NCBI GenBank assembly: GCA_013339895.1
Contig: JABACO010000001.1
Span: forward strand, 11,518,813 to 11,582,812
From: Ephydatia muelleri
Lineage: Eukaryota > Porifera > Demospongiae > Spongillida > Spongillidae
Direction: 5' to 3'
DNA: 64,000 bases
Shown: one piece after another, positions 19,394 through 31,249 of the stretch
How positions within the stretch are numbered: position 1 is the stretch's first letter
Layout of the letters: each line of letters starts with the position of its first letter
Notes under the pieces: model-generated
The model's database searches: none
Told to the model about the DNA's origin: nothing
Seen by the model: the letters and a program-made list of their open reading frames with translations, nothing else
Program-made: the position numbers and the translations under genes

Positions 19394-19583
19394 CACCGGA
19401 TGGATTTGATGCTGTGTCGGTGCAGAATGTGGGCTCCACCTACATCATTGTGTCTTGGGACTTGCCAACTGACAGTAATGGCATCTTCATCAACTTCAGT
19501 TTGTATTGCAATGGTGCTCTGGCGGGTGTCCTGCCCCTTACTGTGATCAGCTACAACACCACCGGCCTCCTCCCCTTCACTTT
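19394..19583 (+). pseudogene. Intact FN3 exon of the usherin-like locus
   Basis: The exon is bounded by CTCTTCCCCCAG and GTACATG and is open throughout: APDGFDAVSVQNVGSTYIIV, SWDLPTDSNGIFINFSLYCN and TVISYNTTGLLPFT. It has the FN3 Trp and the PxxxNGxxxxFxLY turn. It is the one undamaged exon of the series, but its upstream neighbours are broken, so the locus as a whole is unlikely to make protein unless those frameshifts are sequencing errors. Confidence 0.65.
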
Positions 19584-19599
19584 GTACATGTACATGTAT

Positions 19600-20330
19600 G
19601 TCTTCTCTGCTACTGTGTGCAATAGTTTGTGTTCCATCTTTCTTTGCTCTTATCCCTCTCTCCTCCTTCCTTTCTTTCTCTCCTGTCTCACCACTCCCTC
19701 CCTCCCTCACTTTCTCCCTCCCTCCCCCCTCCCTCCCTCCCTCACTCTCTCTCTCCTGTCCTCCTGTAGTCATGTACATGTACACCAGCAGGGACATCTC
19801 TGGCAAAATTACACATACCATTTATCCTCCCTGTATACTGACCTGTTGGAGTCATGAATGTTTGGGGCAGTATGCTCCACTAGCAGAGAGGAGAGTTGTA
19901 GGAGAAGGGTGTAGTGTAGCCATGTACTATTAGCATTGATATGGTATACTCAGTACTTCTTAGGTACTGTTTGTTTATGTTGGCCTTGGGGCCTGACCAC
20001 TACCACAAAACCCACAAGGGCAGTCAAGGTGTACACAACCATTGTCCTGGCTAAAATGAATACGCATCTTGTGAGCTGTGTATACTGACCTTCACTTGAT
20101 TGGCAGATAGTGTGGCAGATACCTTTACATGAAGATTGGATTTCTTGTGAAGGAGGGTGTGTGTGTGTGTGTAAGTGGTAATGCCAGTGGTTATCTTATC
20201 TCACATCCATGGGAGGAGCTACACCTCTATGTAATGGGCATTATCTGTGTACATGTACTGTAGGCACAAGTGCTTCCATACACTCTTTGACTTGTTGAAA
20301 TATGGGTTGATGTCGAAGTACAATGTAATG
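19600..20330. other. Intron-like or intergenic sequence with a TC-rich tract
   Basis: A pyrimidine-rich CCCTCCCTC tract lies at 19640-19765, and nothing coding is recognised after it. Confidence 0.4.
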
Positions 20331-20334
20331 TGCT

Positions 20335-20413
20335 CTTCCCTAGACCCTATGGAGGAGCTTACAGCCACTCCCCATACCCCAGCTGGAGCAGGACGTGGGC
20401 ATGGGTCATTTGT

Positions 20414-20446
<33 letters not shown>

Positions 20447-20448
20447 AC
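20335..20448 (+). repeat. GC-rich dispersed repeat, copy 3, with poly-C/(CA)n
   Basis: CCCTATGGAGGAGCTTACAG and ACTCCCCATACCCCAGCTGG match the 6835 copy (CGATGGGGGAACTTACAG, CTCCCCCATAC). It is followed by a C16 tract and a (CA)n tract at 20417-20448. Confidence 0.5.
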
Positions 20449-20718
20449 AAACTGGAAATCCTGGATCCATCACTGAAATTGAATGTACTCTCTTGTCAGG
20501 ATCAGCTGAACAGGATGCCCTTACAATGAAAGAGTCACCCCTCAAAAACTTGATACCGTTCTTCCTAAGGCCCCACCCACATGGGGGTGGTTGCAAATGA
20601 CTAACAGTTTTTGCTGCCTCTATCTTTTGTTTTCTGTATCCGTCCCTGCACCATCATCTTTATTAAAATGCTTGACCCTTGCACCCACAACGTACATGTA
20701 TTACATGTATGTGCTTGT

Positions 20719-21065
20719 TTACTCATTGTTACTTATATGTGATTCAATGGCTGGGCACTGGACAACATTACCACCCTGTTTACAGGTAGTAGCGCCAGGG
20801 CACAAAGAACATGAGGAGTGTCCATCCCTAGCCACCGTTGGATGGAGAATTAGTTCATTGGGTTCAATGTTCAGGTCAAGACTAGGAGGTGTGACCAGTA
20901 GCCAGGATGCAGCATGAGGTGCTGACACAGAGAGCAGCCGAGCCTTGTCAGCAGGTGATGATGCTTTCAACAACAATGAGAACTGAGTCCTCTAGTTTCC
21001 TTGACAGTACCCTTTGGTGGACGGGTGAGGCTGTGATAGCATCCACAGATATTACTTCAGACAGG
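20719..21065 (-). pseudogene. Family A LINE C-terminal fragment
   Basis: The minus strand reads KASSPADKARLLSVSAPHAA, WLLVTPPSLDLNIEPNEL, then CSLCPGATTCKQGGNV. This is the segment entering the zinc knuckle, with ~12 residues (the usual LDPLGHHA part) deleted between the Cys pairs. It matches the copies at 1.1-5.8 kb. Confidence 0.65.
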
Positions 21066-21478
21066 GAGATTATGCCTTATATTTGTGTCCCATAAAACAA
21101 AAATCAGTCCTAACAAGATCACCTTTGGAAGCAATTCATTACTTAAAACAAAAGCGCTTACATATAATTAAGTGGCCAGAAAGCAATAGGCCTGTGGTGA
21201 AGTACTGGAATGACTACAATTAAGCACACACTAATGTATCATTAACTCCAATACTCCTAAATCAAAGTTCTACTTGACTGTGACCTATTTTACATCTTGA
21301 AGCACTCTTTCAGGCGAGAGCATGCCGAATAGTTCAAGAGAGCTGACACTGAATCACCAACATAGCTACACACATGGTTTTTCCACCAGTGAGTCTCTAC
21401 AAGGCTGAAGGCCAAGAACATAGAACATACATAAAACACATACATACATGTACATACACATACATGTATGCACACATA

Positions 21479-21997
21479 TTGGACAGTTTCCAACAAAATT
21501 GCCCCTCAAAATTCCCTTGCGTTTGAATCGTAATAACTTCCAAACGGTTAAAAGGCTATTGACTTGTTATTCTCAACACTTCATACTACACCATTTCTGT
21601 ACGGTGAAATACGTTTTGGGGTATTGCAATGTATGATACCCCACTAGGTTCAAACCTGCCAAATACCTTTCGGTTCTCCTGTAATCAAATCGCTTTTAAA
21701 ATTCGGTTTGTGGGTACAGAGGTTCCTGTACCTATCGCGGCAAATTGTGTCCCGCCATATCAAGCGGGAAAATGTGCATGTAGGGACCTCTCTATTTACA
21801 AACCGAATTTGAAGCGATTTGATTACTCCTACCGAAAGTTATGGTAGGTTTGAACCCGGTGGGGTATTGGAGATTTCAATACTTGCACAGTCAAGTGCAA
21901 GGCCCCCAAAATGTATGAAGTGTTGAAAATAGGAAGTCGATAGCGTTAATAATTCGGAAGTTATAATGATTCAAACGCAAAGAATTTTTATAACATT
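21479..21997. repeat. Nested inverted-repeat (foldback) element, outer hairpin
   Basis: The outer arms (21479-21590 and ~21890-21997) share TTTGAATC-TAATAACTTCC and CAACACTTCATAC in inverted orientation. The inner arms (~21630-21730 and ~21770-21870) share GGTTCAAACCT, ACCTTTCGGT and ATCAAATCGC-TTT-AAATTCGG. The whole folds into a stem within a stem. Open frames here are by-products of the symmetry. Confidence 0.75.
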
Positions 21998-21998
21998 T

Positions 21999-22248
21999 GG
22001 GACAGTTTCCGCGAAAATTGCCCCACGGTTAAAATGTTATAAAAATGCATCGCGTTTGAATTGCTATAACTTCCCAACGGATAACGCTATCGAATTCCTA
22101 TTTTCAACACTTCATACCACACCATTTCACTATGAAGTGTTGAAAATAGGATGTCGATAGCGTTATCCGTTGGGAAGTTATAGCGATTCAAACGCGATGC
22201 ATTTTTATAACATTTTAACCGTGGGGCAATTTTCGCGGAAACTGTCCC
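21999..22248. repeat. Near-perfect 250-bp hairpin
   Basis: Arms of ~115 bp (GGGACAGTTTCCGCGAAAAT at one end, its complement at the other) surround a ~20-bp loop near 22125. The arm is a cleaner copy of the outer arm of 21479-21997. A further partial end copy, CGTGGAAACTGTCCCA, lies at 22295-22315. Confidence 0.85.
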
Positions 22249-22749
22249 ATTTTATACAGTCACGTATTATATAATAATTATATGCGATGGGCCGTTTTCG
22301 TGGAAACTGTCCCATATACATGTACATGTACATATGGGGCAGAGAAAACATTGTAGTTTTCAAATGTTGTAGTTGACACAAATCTTATGCACCTCAACTT
22401 AAAGTCGGACTAACTGTTGCAAAGATAAAGGTGTGGAATCTTTAATAAGGCATTACTTTTCAATGGGAAAGGTCAATAAAGTGCGTACCGCCAGTGTATG
22501 ACTGCTATTGTACATTTGATGCTTCCACCGTTTGTACCAGACGTTACCATACATGTAGATATAGTTTAGAGATGTATGACGTTACCTCACTATGTGTAAG
22601 CTCTTATCATAGCCAAGGGGGATCCCCCCACCCCCCCTCCCCCGTTCGATGCTTGAGTTCCGCCTCTTGTAGTTATGGTACTTATAAAAATGCATTAGGC
22701 CCGAAGGTGTCTCGCTTTTCGTATTTGGCCCGCTAAACGCGAAGGGAAC

Positions 22750-22797
22750 CTGACGGGCTTCCCTCCCCCTCCCCCCCCCCCCCCCCCCCCCCCCCCA
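22750..22797. repeat. Poly-C tract
   Basis: About 30 uninterrupted C, preceded by CCCTCCCCCT. It is hypervariable and prone to assembly error. Confidence 0.9.
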
Positions 22798-22869
22798 CCG
22801 CTCTCGTATTTGGGCCCCCGGATAAATGCTTTCAGAAGTATTAATCAATCCCCCCTCCCCCGCCTAACT

Positions 22870-25800
22870 TCCTGGCTACGGGCCTGCTTATATGTACTAA
22901 CGCTCCGGTATAGTACTGTTACACAACCATTTAGCCTATTACGGACGTAGCTACTGTAATCATGTACGTGTCACATTCATGCTAGATGCTTCCGTAAGAA
23001 GACTGGTTGGTTGTCATGCCCAGGCACTCCTGTGTCGATTCTATAAGTGGCAAACTCCTCTGTGTAATCGCCACCTCCGTCTTTGCAACATATAATCCCA
23101 ATTAGTGCCCACTCTTACAAGGGGTCATGCTAAGTCAGTACATATTGGTCATTAATGCAACATCAAAAAAACAACCAGGTCTGGGCACGGCTGACTGACG
23201 ATAGGGTGGCACGTGATGATCGTGGTAGGCACATTGAATATGGGGTGTATCTCACTAACCATTCAAGGGAAGTGCGATTTGAAGGCCCTAAGCTCTGAAA
23301 AAATAATGATCATTGATTACTCTCATGTAATCCGTGAGCAGGTAAGGAAAATGTCATTTGGTTTGGAAACTATTGATGACTGAATAAGGAAATGAGAAAA
23401 AATGAATGGACATTGGAAACCTTGCATAATTAATGTGGAAGTGCGGATATAGGTACTTAAGTTGCGAAAAACTACACAAAATATGTCAACTAGTCCCCAC
23501 ATTGCAAATCCGAGAGCAGCTAGTCAATATTTGTTTTTTTTTCTGCAGTTAGCTGCAGTTTTCTGAATGCGTCCATACATTTTCTATGGACATTGAATTA
23601 CGCAATGACCGAATACCGCGTAATCCTTTTGACCGCCAATTTCTCGATATGACTAGTTTACTAATGTTGTGCATGCACGAGATCTCAGATTGGTCCTCGG
23701 CCTTCCTGCATGCATCACAGACTCACATAACCATTTGCGGAAATGCTTTTAAGTCGGAGGTGGCAACTGTTCCTTATAGCAACCTGTCTTTGATCAGCCA
23801 ACACACGTTCAATCCTGGCCCGCTTCTACTACCCTGAACAGGACACTGAACTGTACTTGTATAAATATGTGTACTTGTAAGTAATCTATAGCGTAGCATA
23901 CCCTCCGCCAATAAGCGTGGTTGTACTATGCGTGTAAGTGTGTCTGATTTTTGCAGCGTTCACACTGGTTGATATTTCTGTTTAAATAAGATTCCTGCTG
24001 GCTGGCATCTGCAGATCTATTACGGGCCTCTGGTCACACGACTCAATCTTGGACAAACGTTTGGCTTCCTCAGCAGTTTGAGCTTCCCGCACAGTACTTC
24101 AGATGCGCGGAAGAACTTGCACAACATGCACGTGATCGGTCTTTAGAGGAACTCATTCCTGCATGCACTCCAACACCATGTACCATAGTCCTACTTCGTA
24201 CATATAGTTGCACTCTTTAAGTTGAGAGCACTTTTTGCAATCCTGTTTTGCGTGTGAATTGGTGAAGTACACGCAGGAGCTCGCTGAACTCTTTCACTCT
24301 TTCAGCAACAGTTCACAGAAAGGCTGAATTGTCTTTGATATGGGCTCAGGTAGCGTTGTGTAAACTTACCACTGGTGCAGACCTTACAGTTGTGCCTAGA
24401 TAAGAACTCCATCTGCAGTTTAGGTATACAGCAAATACAAAGGTAAGACGATTGCTCCTTTATGGCAGGAATATTAACATACATGTATGTTCACTGTACA
24501 TGTCAGTTTTGACTTTGTGCACAGATAGAACGCTCAATTGGCAGAATTAACAGCACAACACACCTATAGCTAGATTTGCACAAATTATTCACAACCAACC
24601 ATTTTCACTTTTCAGGCTCTCAAGTGAAACGTTTAGCTTTAAAGGCACGTAGGGGAGTATATCGTCATCTAATTAACAGAAATTGTAAGGTCTGCATCCG
24701 CGGTAAAGTTGATGTATACAACAATGTAGCACTAAAACCCCCTTGACCACTGCTAGAGTCTCCCCCTACCAAGGTCGATTCTCAAACAGCCCTACTAGGC
24801 TTAGTCTCTTCTCCAAGAGATGCCAAGGTGGCTTCCCAATAGTTAGCTGATTAGCGTCTGACACACAAATTATCCACAAGAAGCAACTCAACCGTTTTCA
24901 GCATTTTATAAGGTCGCAAGCGATATGTTTTTAAATATATTTACAAAGTTGAGTTTCCTTTCTTTGGAATACATGTATGGGAGATCTGCCACAGAGAGAA
25001 TTATATCCTTATCTTACTAACAGAAATCTTAAGGTCTGCACCCATGGTAAAGTTTATGTGGTACTAAAACTACATAATCTGGCCCTTGAACAGTGCTGAT
25101 ATGATGCCTACAACTTTGTATCCATCCCCCTCCCCCCCTCGCACACTCATGGCCATTGCCATGCTTGGCCTAATTCCCATAAGCCTAGGGAGAAAGAAAA
25201 CTAATATAGTATACATAGCACAGCACAGTGAGCAAGCTAAATAAACTAACAAAGTGTTTAGTCCTGCGCATACACACATACATGGGCACACACAAGGTGT
25301 ACACTTACATGACTTGCTGTCATATTCAATGATATCCTCTGCAGAGAGATTGTCCTGATTGCCTTAGCTATCAGACCTGCAGGATATACATAGTTAGTCC
25401 GTGTACAGAGGTCTGATATGGATCTGGTACTGTATGTACATGAGTGGACTACAGGGAAATTTGATTTATTAAAATATCAGCAATACATGTTAACTATGTG
25501 CGAATGTTGGGGTGGGGGGGGGGGGGGAATGTCACATAATGTGCTTTGCGTCACCACAAGATGTAGCTTCATACAGCAAACTGCTCATTCAGAGACAATG
25601 TTTAATACAGCGGTAAGGCCGCCCCAAAGTGTACCACAGACAGGCTTGTAGGAAGCAATTGAAGAGTGGTCAGGCCAGCAGAGAGCAGGGGGAGGGTTGG
25701 AGGGAGAGGGGCAACCAGTCCTGCTCTTCCTCAGAAGCCAATTTACACATTTCCTGCAATCTGAGAGGCATTAATCATTAATTGGGACAGGATGATAGGA

Positions 25801-26320
25801 AAAGCACAAATGCTTGAATTGTCAATGTCAATTTTTATTTTGTGCTACTTAAGTTTTGCTCTTAATATTCAAGTTGAACTTAGCTGGTTCATTAGGTTTT
25901 TGATATCCGGTAACTGAGAATTGTGTTGATTTGCTGCAAACCATGACTTGACTATATACGTACCAATCTAGATGACTAATAGGAAAAAAGCAAATAAAAG
26001 TATAAGCCTATGCGATGACTGATGGAACCTATAAATATACACCTTTTCATACTGCATTGCAATCAGGCTGGTAAAATGTCCATGGCCCGAAACCTGAGCG
26101 GCCTTGTTCCAAGATGGATGCCACTGATATAATATATACTAATATTTAATTTCCCTTATACACTTAAAATTTAATGTGTGTCTGGTGGATGTGGTTAGTC
26201 ACAGCTTATTCTCTATCTCACCTGGGTTTATCTGGGCAATTTAATGTCTATCTGTGCAAGCATCACGTTCCCCTGGGGTAACAGGTATAACATTAAACAT
26301 TACAATGTAGCAAGCAAAGC
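22870..26320. other. 3.4 kb without a recognisable gene; diverged tandem duplication at 24580-25075
   Basis: No frame resembles a known family on either strand. Within it, ~24580-24740 and ~24865-25075 share TAACAGAAAT, TAAGGTCTGCA, GGTAAAGTT and TACTAAAA in order, which suggests an old ~350-bp tandem duplication. A short G tract lies at 25513-25529. Confidence 0.4.
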
Positions 26321-26328
26321 GAAATTAC

Positions 26329-26608
26329 ACAAGTAAATAAAAAACCTTCTCTATGAGAAAGTTGGTGGGATATAGGATTTGAAGGCAATGGTGGTGTAAA
26401 AAGCAAGGAAACAAGGTTCTGTAATAGTAAGGGAAAATGTCATAGTCCTATATTTAGCCCGTTTGTAGCATATACTATGTTCGTGTGCGGACTATGACAT
26501 TTTCCCTTACTATTACAGAACCTTGTTTCCTTGCTTTTTACACCACCATTGCCTACAAATCCTATATCCCACCAACTTTCTCATAGAGAAGGTTTTTTAT
26601 TTACTTGT
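26329..26608. repeat. 280-bp foldback hairpin, copy 1
   Basis: Arms of ~115 bp run from CAAGTAAATAAAAAACCTTC inwards to ATGTCATAGTCC, with an unpaired centre of ~43 bp (26445-26487). The second copy is at 50318-50599. A transcript would form a long dsRNA stem. Confidence 0.9.
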
Positions 26609-26759
26609 TTCATTCTTTTTTTTTTTTTCATGCACATTATTCAGATGCGTAATTGATGATGCGTAATTGATCGTAAGTGATTCGTATTGATTCGTATTGT
26701 TCAGCCACCAATGTCATGCATATTGTAAACCAAGCTTAGTAAGAGTAGGTAGCTATATA

Positions 26760-27245
26760 CATACCTTCGATTAACTTTATCGGTAGTACTCTTTCGATGG
26801 CCTCGTTTGGTTTTGCAGGGTACACTTAGCCTTCCCGTACCGCACTCGCTTCGCCAAGCGAGCAGATTCAGGATTCTCCCAATAACATTGCCTTTTAGCG
26901 GACCGTTTCTTTTCTGGTATTCTTGATACCGCTCGCGTTCAGCGGACCGTTTCTATTTTGGGTCTGCTTGATACCGCTCGCGTTCAGCGGTCCGTTTCTT
27001 TTCTGGCTCTGTTTGATACCGCTCGCGTTCAGCGGTCTGTTTCTTTTCTGGCTCTGCTTGATACCGCTCGCGTTCAGCGGTCCGTTTCTTTTCTGGCTCA
27101 GCTTGATACAGCTCGCGTTCAGCGGTCCGTTTCTTTTCTGGCTCTGCTTTGTAGGATGCCCGTGCCGATTCTAACACATCGTCTCGAACTCAAGGTATTT
27201 CGCATGTCGTTTCGCTCGTTTCTTTTCCTGACGTTTAGGCATTTT
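26760..27245 (-). pseudogene. Lys/Arg-rich repeat protein (EPEKKRTAERERYQA units)
   Basis: ATG at 27245 gives MPKRQEKKRAKRHAKYLEFE. A one-base shift at ~27176 leads into LESARASYK and then at least five 15-residue AEPEKKRTAERERYQ units encoded by 45-bp direct repeats (26915-27170). Beyond a further shift the end reads CYWENPESARLAKRVRYG. It is predicted to be a highly charged helix. Similar KR-rich repeat leaders are known to me from sponge proteins, some attached to mobile-element genes; that link is from memory. Frameshifts make this copy non-coding as written. Confidence 0.5.
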
Positions 27246-27384
27246 GAGAAAAACAACTTCACTAACAAAAGAGGTTACATCAAACGACGATTGAAGCACC
27301 AAAGTGTTTACGCTATTAATACAAACATTATTTTATAGCTTAGATATCTAAACTTACGTCGTACAAGTGATCTAATTATGCGTC

Positions 27385-27765
27385 TTACATAGACCGTATA
27401 GTCGATTGTTTACTAAAATATAACATCGGCTATTTTATATGAAAGCGGCTCTTCCAGCCTATTCTGAAGCTATTGGTGAAATTTTCATTGTTTAAAAGTG
27501 TTCCTATCCCGAGTTATGCGTTGCCAAGAAGAAGAAGGAGGAGGAGACCATGTTCCGGGACTGGGTACGAGGGCGGGCAGTACCCTTTTGTTCTCTACAA
27601 CCGCGCGGTTCTGTGACATAAAACAAAGACAAAACTGCTCGTTTTTGACTTCTAGTTCGATTGCTATACCAAGTGTAACGATCCGATCGTCGGGAGTCTT
27701 GTTAGAGACGGGTCAGTATTTTTAATGAGATTCATAGTCAGGGTCTAGCGAAACTTCCGACTAAT
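27385..27765 (+). repeat. Companion module of the foldback element, copy 1
   Basis: It runs from TATAACATCGGCTATTT to TTCATAGTCAGGGTC and matches the minus strand of 49930-50205. The frame MFLSRVMRCQEEEGG... (27498-27725) is open in both copies with many substitutions, so a small protein is conceivable but unproven. It lies 0.8 kb right of foldback copy 1. Confidence 0.65.
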
Positions 27766-28175
27766 CATATGCTCCATAGTGCTACATGTAAATGTGCATA
27801 GTTTCAGAGTTCAGGTAGGCCATGCTCCCTATGCCAATCCATGCAGCGAGAGCCTCTAGCTGATGACATTCCACATCAGTCACTATTAAACTTTCAGAAG
27901 GTCGACTGCATGTCGTGCAGAAGTAATGGCCATTGTTCTGCTATTTGAACACACGTACACGCACAAGGCACTTTCTCTAGCACTGCCCTGCCTTGACTTG
28001 TAATGGTGTAGTGTGGTCAGAGGCATAAAGAGATGAGTTGTATATGTAAATGCAGTTTCTGATTGTTGTGGTGACCTTAGGGACCTAGTATGGGGCGACA
28101 CTGGAACACCATATGTGTTGCTAATGAGAGAGAGGGCCTATCTCTCTGTGAATGTGTGGTGTTCCATACTTTTAC
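27766..28175. other. No gene seen
   Basis: Short intergenic stretch. GGAACACCATA and GGTGTTCCATA at 28103 and 28149 form an imperfect inverted pair around a CTCTC/GAGAG stem that may mark the end of the next element. Confidence 0.3.
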
Positions 28176-28179
28176 CATC

Positions 28180-29722
28180 TAAATGAAGGGCTGAATACAG
28201 TAGGAATGCATCCACCAGCACCATTCGAATTCCCAAAATGGTTGCAAAGACACAATGATGGCATTCCTAGTTCCCCAAGCTTCCTCTAGTGCCAGCGAAC
28301 CCTGGCGAAGGTGATTATATACATCAATCTTGCTAGCACTATCAAAGTCTTCTTCTACTAGCTTGGGTCTTTTCACCGTCTTGTAATATATCTCTGATGA
28401 CTCTCCATCTTCGGACACACGGTATCTTTTCTTCGTGTGTGGCTGGCCTTCCACTGTTGTCCCACAAGTTGACAAGAACCTCTTTAGTGTCTTATCTTTC
28501 CAGCCCAGTGCAATCATTGGTACACCTTCAATTGTTGCAGCATGGTGGTCACCCCTCTGGTACTGACAATTGTCTAAGTACTTTGCAGGGAACTCTTTAG
28601 TTGCCCCCTTCATGATGCCCTGTAAAAACAAGCCTCTTTTCAGCCGCTGTTGTACTAGTGAATGCAGAGTCTGCTCTAACGATACGATGGCTTCCAAAGT
28701 AGGGCTCACACAGCTGAAGCAACCATGCTGTACCAGCAGGAAGGGTTGACCAATCTTTATCTGCCATATCACTTTTCTTTTCTTGTATTTCTAACCTCAA
28801 CATGACACCAGTCACACCATCAGCAAGGATTTTGTTCTGTTCCAACACCTTTCAGCTTCCGAATTATCTTTTCGGTGTGTGGGAGAGCATCTGGCATGTC
28901 ATCTGGCTTTCTACTAATCCAGGATGCAAATGCCTCATCTACAACAAGACAGCTGGAAGGACGAACCTTATCAAGCCTGCGCTGATTGAAAGCATTGACA
29001 AGTGTGCGAACTGGGTGCCACCTGTCACTTTCATTGGAAAGTTGTGGTATCATGAAAAGTCAAATAGCAAAGTATAGTTTCAAACCTTCTTTGCCACATA
29101 CCAAATCGATTTCCCCATGCTGGAGCAGGAAAGAGGCTATCCTCACAGTTTTCGACACTCCGATACCTGTGACGGTCTCCATATGGATGCACAGTCATGC
29201 CATACAAAAACCAAGCACCTTCAGTACTTCCTGTGGTGATATTTCTGCCTGCCCAACATCTTTCAGCACTGTTGATGTCTAAAATGCAAAATCAGCCAGT
29301 ATATGGGTTGGAAACATCATCAGGAAAAAGTCATACACAGATCTACTGGAAATGTGTGCATCATCTCCCCACAGAATCCTCATGCTGTAATGATCTCCAT
29401 CGAAGCAGTTAGCAGTGATGGCATCAGCTGCTGTCCATTATATGTACACAAGCGGATTATCGGAAGGGGCGGGTCTCGCGAGAGTGTCTTCAATAACGGT
29501 GTTCTCTTCAGGAGCATAATCTGACGACTCATTTTCATCCTCATCGTCGCAAGAACTGTTCATATCGTCATCTTCAGGCTCAAGGTCGCGTATCTTACGA
29601 GTGAAACCTTGTATATAGAGAAAAAAAAACCTAGAGATTATGAACGCTTGTCTTAGTAATAAATATCTGGTAGAAATTATAAATTGATTGATTTGCATTT
29701 TTAAATCAATTACCGTTAACAT
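28180..29722 (-). pseudogene. piggyBac-like transposase (DDE_Tnp_1_7), broken
   Basis: Read 29722 to 28180 on the minus strand. An acidic N-terminus (EPEDDDMNSSCDDEDENESS) follows a possible acceptor. Then come WGNRFGMWQRRFETILCYL (~29120) and SDRWHPVRTLVNAFNQRRLD with CLVVDEAFASWISR (first Asp). RIVRADSAFTSTT (second Asp) and PAKYLDNCQ, GVPMIALGWKDKTLKRFLST follow. The end is KTVKRPKLVEEDFDSASKID with HLRQGSLALEEAWGT (third Asp region). The order is that of PGBD/piggyBac-type transposases. Frame changes near 29060, 28830, 28620 and 28260 make it a pseudogene. I did not find TTAA-flanked ends. Confidence 0.75.
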
Positions 29723-29724
29723 GA

Positions 29725-31195
29725 TGCTTATTAATCATGTGGTCTAAAATTGGACAGCTGTCATGCATGGATTCGGTCTTGCATTTAAAGCTATACCTGC
29801 ATGTACATGTACCTTGGAAAATGCGAGATGCGTGCATTCAAAAGTCATATCCCCGTTCAAAATTTTAGTATCCACAGATCGCACGCCTTTGCCGAAAGTA
29901 TAAAATACTGACCGCAAGCATGCGAGCGACAGTATTTCCTGGCGACATAATTTCCACCATTACATTGAGACGGTAGCGTCTCATCACGTGACCTTACCCG
30001 TCACTCAGATGTAGGCGGATACCGTTGAAATCAATACCAACGGTCCGTCTGTGGACGGAGAGTGGACGAGTGGGCGGTAACGTCTTTCCCTCCGTCGCTC
30101 TGTCACGTCTTTATAACCCGTCAGTCCGGGAAATCCACAGTTAAAGGCGGTTCACTTTTTACCGCATCGTACTGTCAGTACGTAAGGTTGGATTTCTGGC
30201 TACCGGTACTACAGCGGTACCGCTTTCCATGCAGCTTTTACGTATACGTGCACTATCCCATCCACTTTTCTCAGGGTTAGTTCTTCAAAAAGCCATATAC
30301 AAATACAAATGCATATAAAAGGGAAGAGCAAGTGTTTTGCTTGGTCTCCGTTCTGTTGAAAGAGAATTATATATAGCATCAATCATGAATGCATGAACCA
30401 CAGAAGTACTTGCTTACACATTTGCGCCGGTATTGACAATCTGCGCGCGATGACATTGGCACAAACGTGGAGCCACTCACGTCATCAAACGTTCATCTTG
30501 TGTAAAAAGTCACAGATGAGAAAAGAGTGACCCTTGTACATAACTCATTGCGTTCCAAAGCCAAAGGTGGCTGGATAGAGGAAATACAAATAACGCACCA
30601 ATAATACGTTACACCTACTAATATGTGTTCGCGTTACAACCTATTCCTGTAGATGGAAGAGAGGTGGTTGTGGTATCTTCGACACCCCAAAAATGGCGCT
30701 TACTCAGCACTCATGTCTTATCATCAGTATGTGGCGAATCAACAAGTTTATTCGGATCCATAAGTTCCACGCCAATCTTTGAACCTGAAAGTTGCTATAG
30801 AGGGCAAAGGCCGATAGCGAAACGCTTACCATATCGTGCTTATTGCTGCGCTAATGCACGTTGTACTTTGGCGCCAAAATAGGTTGCGATAAAATAGGCA
30901 ACATCCATCACTATTTCACCTGAACCGCCAAAAACCTATTATTAATAGTCACGTGAATTGTTCAAGGGATAGTTATAGTTGAATTAACCAGTATACATTT
31001 AGCAACTGTCAATCAATTGCAATTAGCGAGCTTATCCGCTTGTTATTGGTATGCGATGTGTTGCCATGGCAATGAGGTAACAGTCCAGTACATGTGTGAG
31101 ATGTAAATCTTTTATCAGCCTTGAAATTGATTCATTAAGGACCAATACAAGAATGCAGAACATACAACATGTACATGTAATCAGTTTTAGTTTGA
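29725..31195. other. No recognisable gene
   Basis: Unique-looking sequence with CpG-rich, palindromic patches (GAGACGGTAGCGTCTC at 29968-29983). No frame matches a known family. Confidence 0.35.
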
Positions 31196-31249
31196 GTGAG
31201 GACGGAAGACATTATCCCTACACATGTAAAGAATGAACGAAGTACTTGT

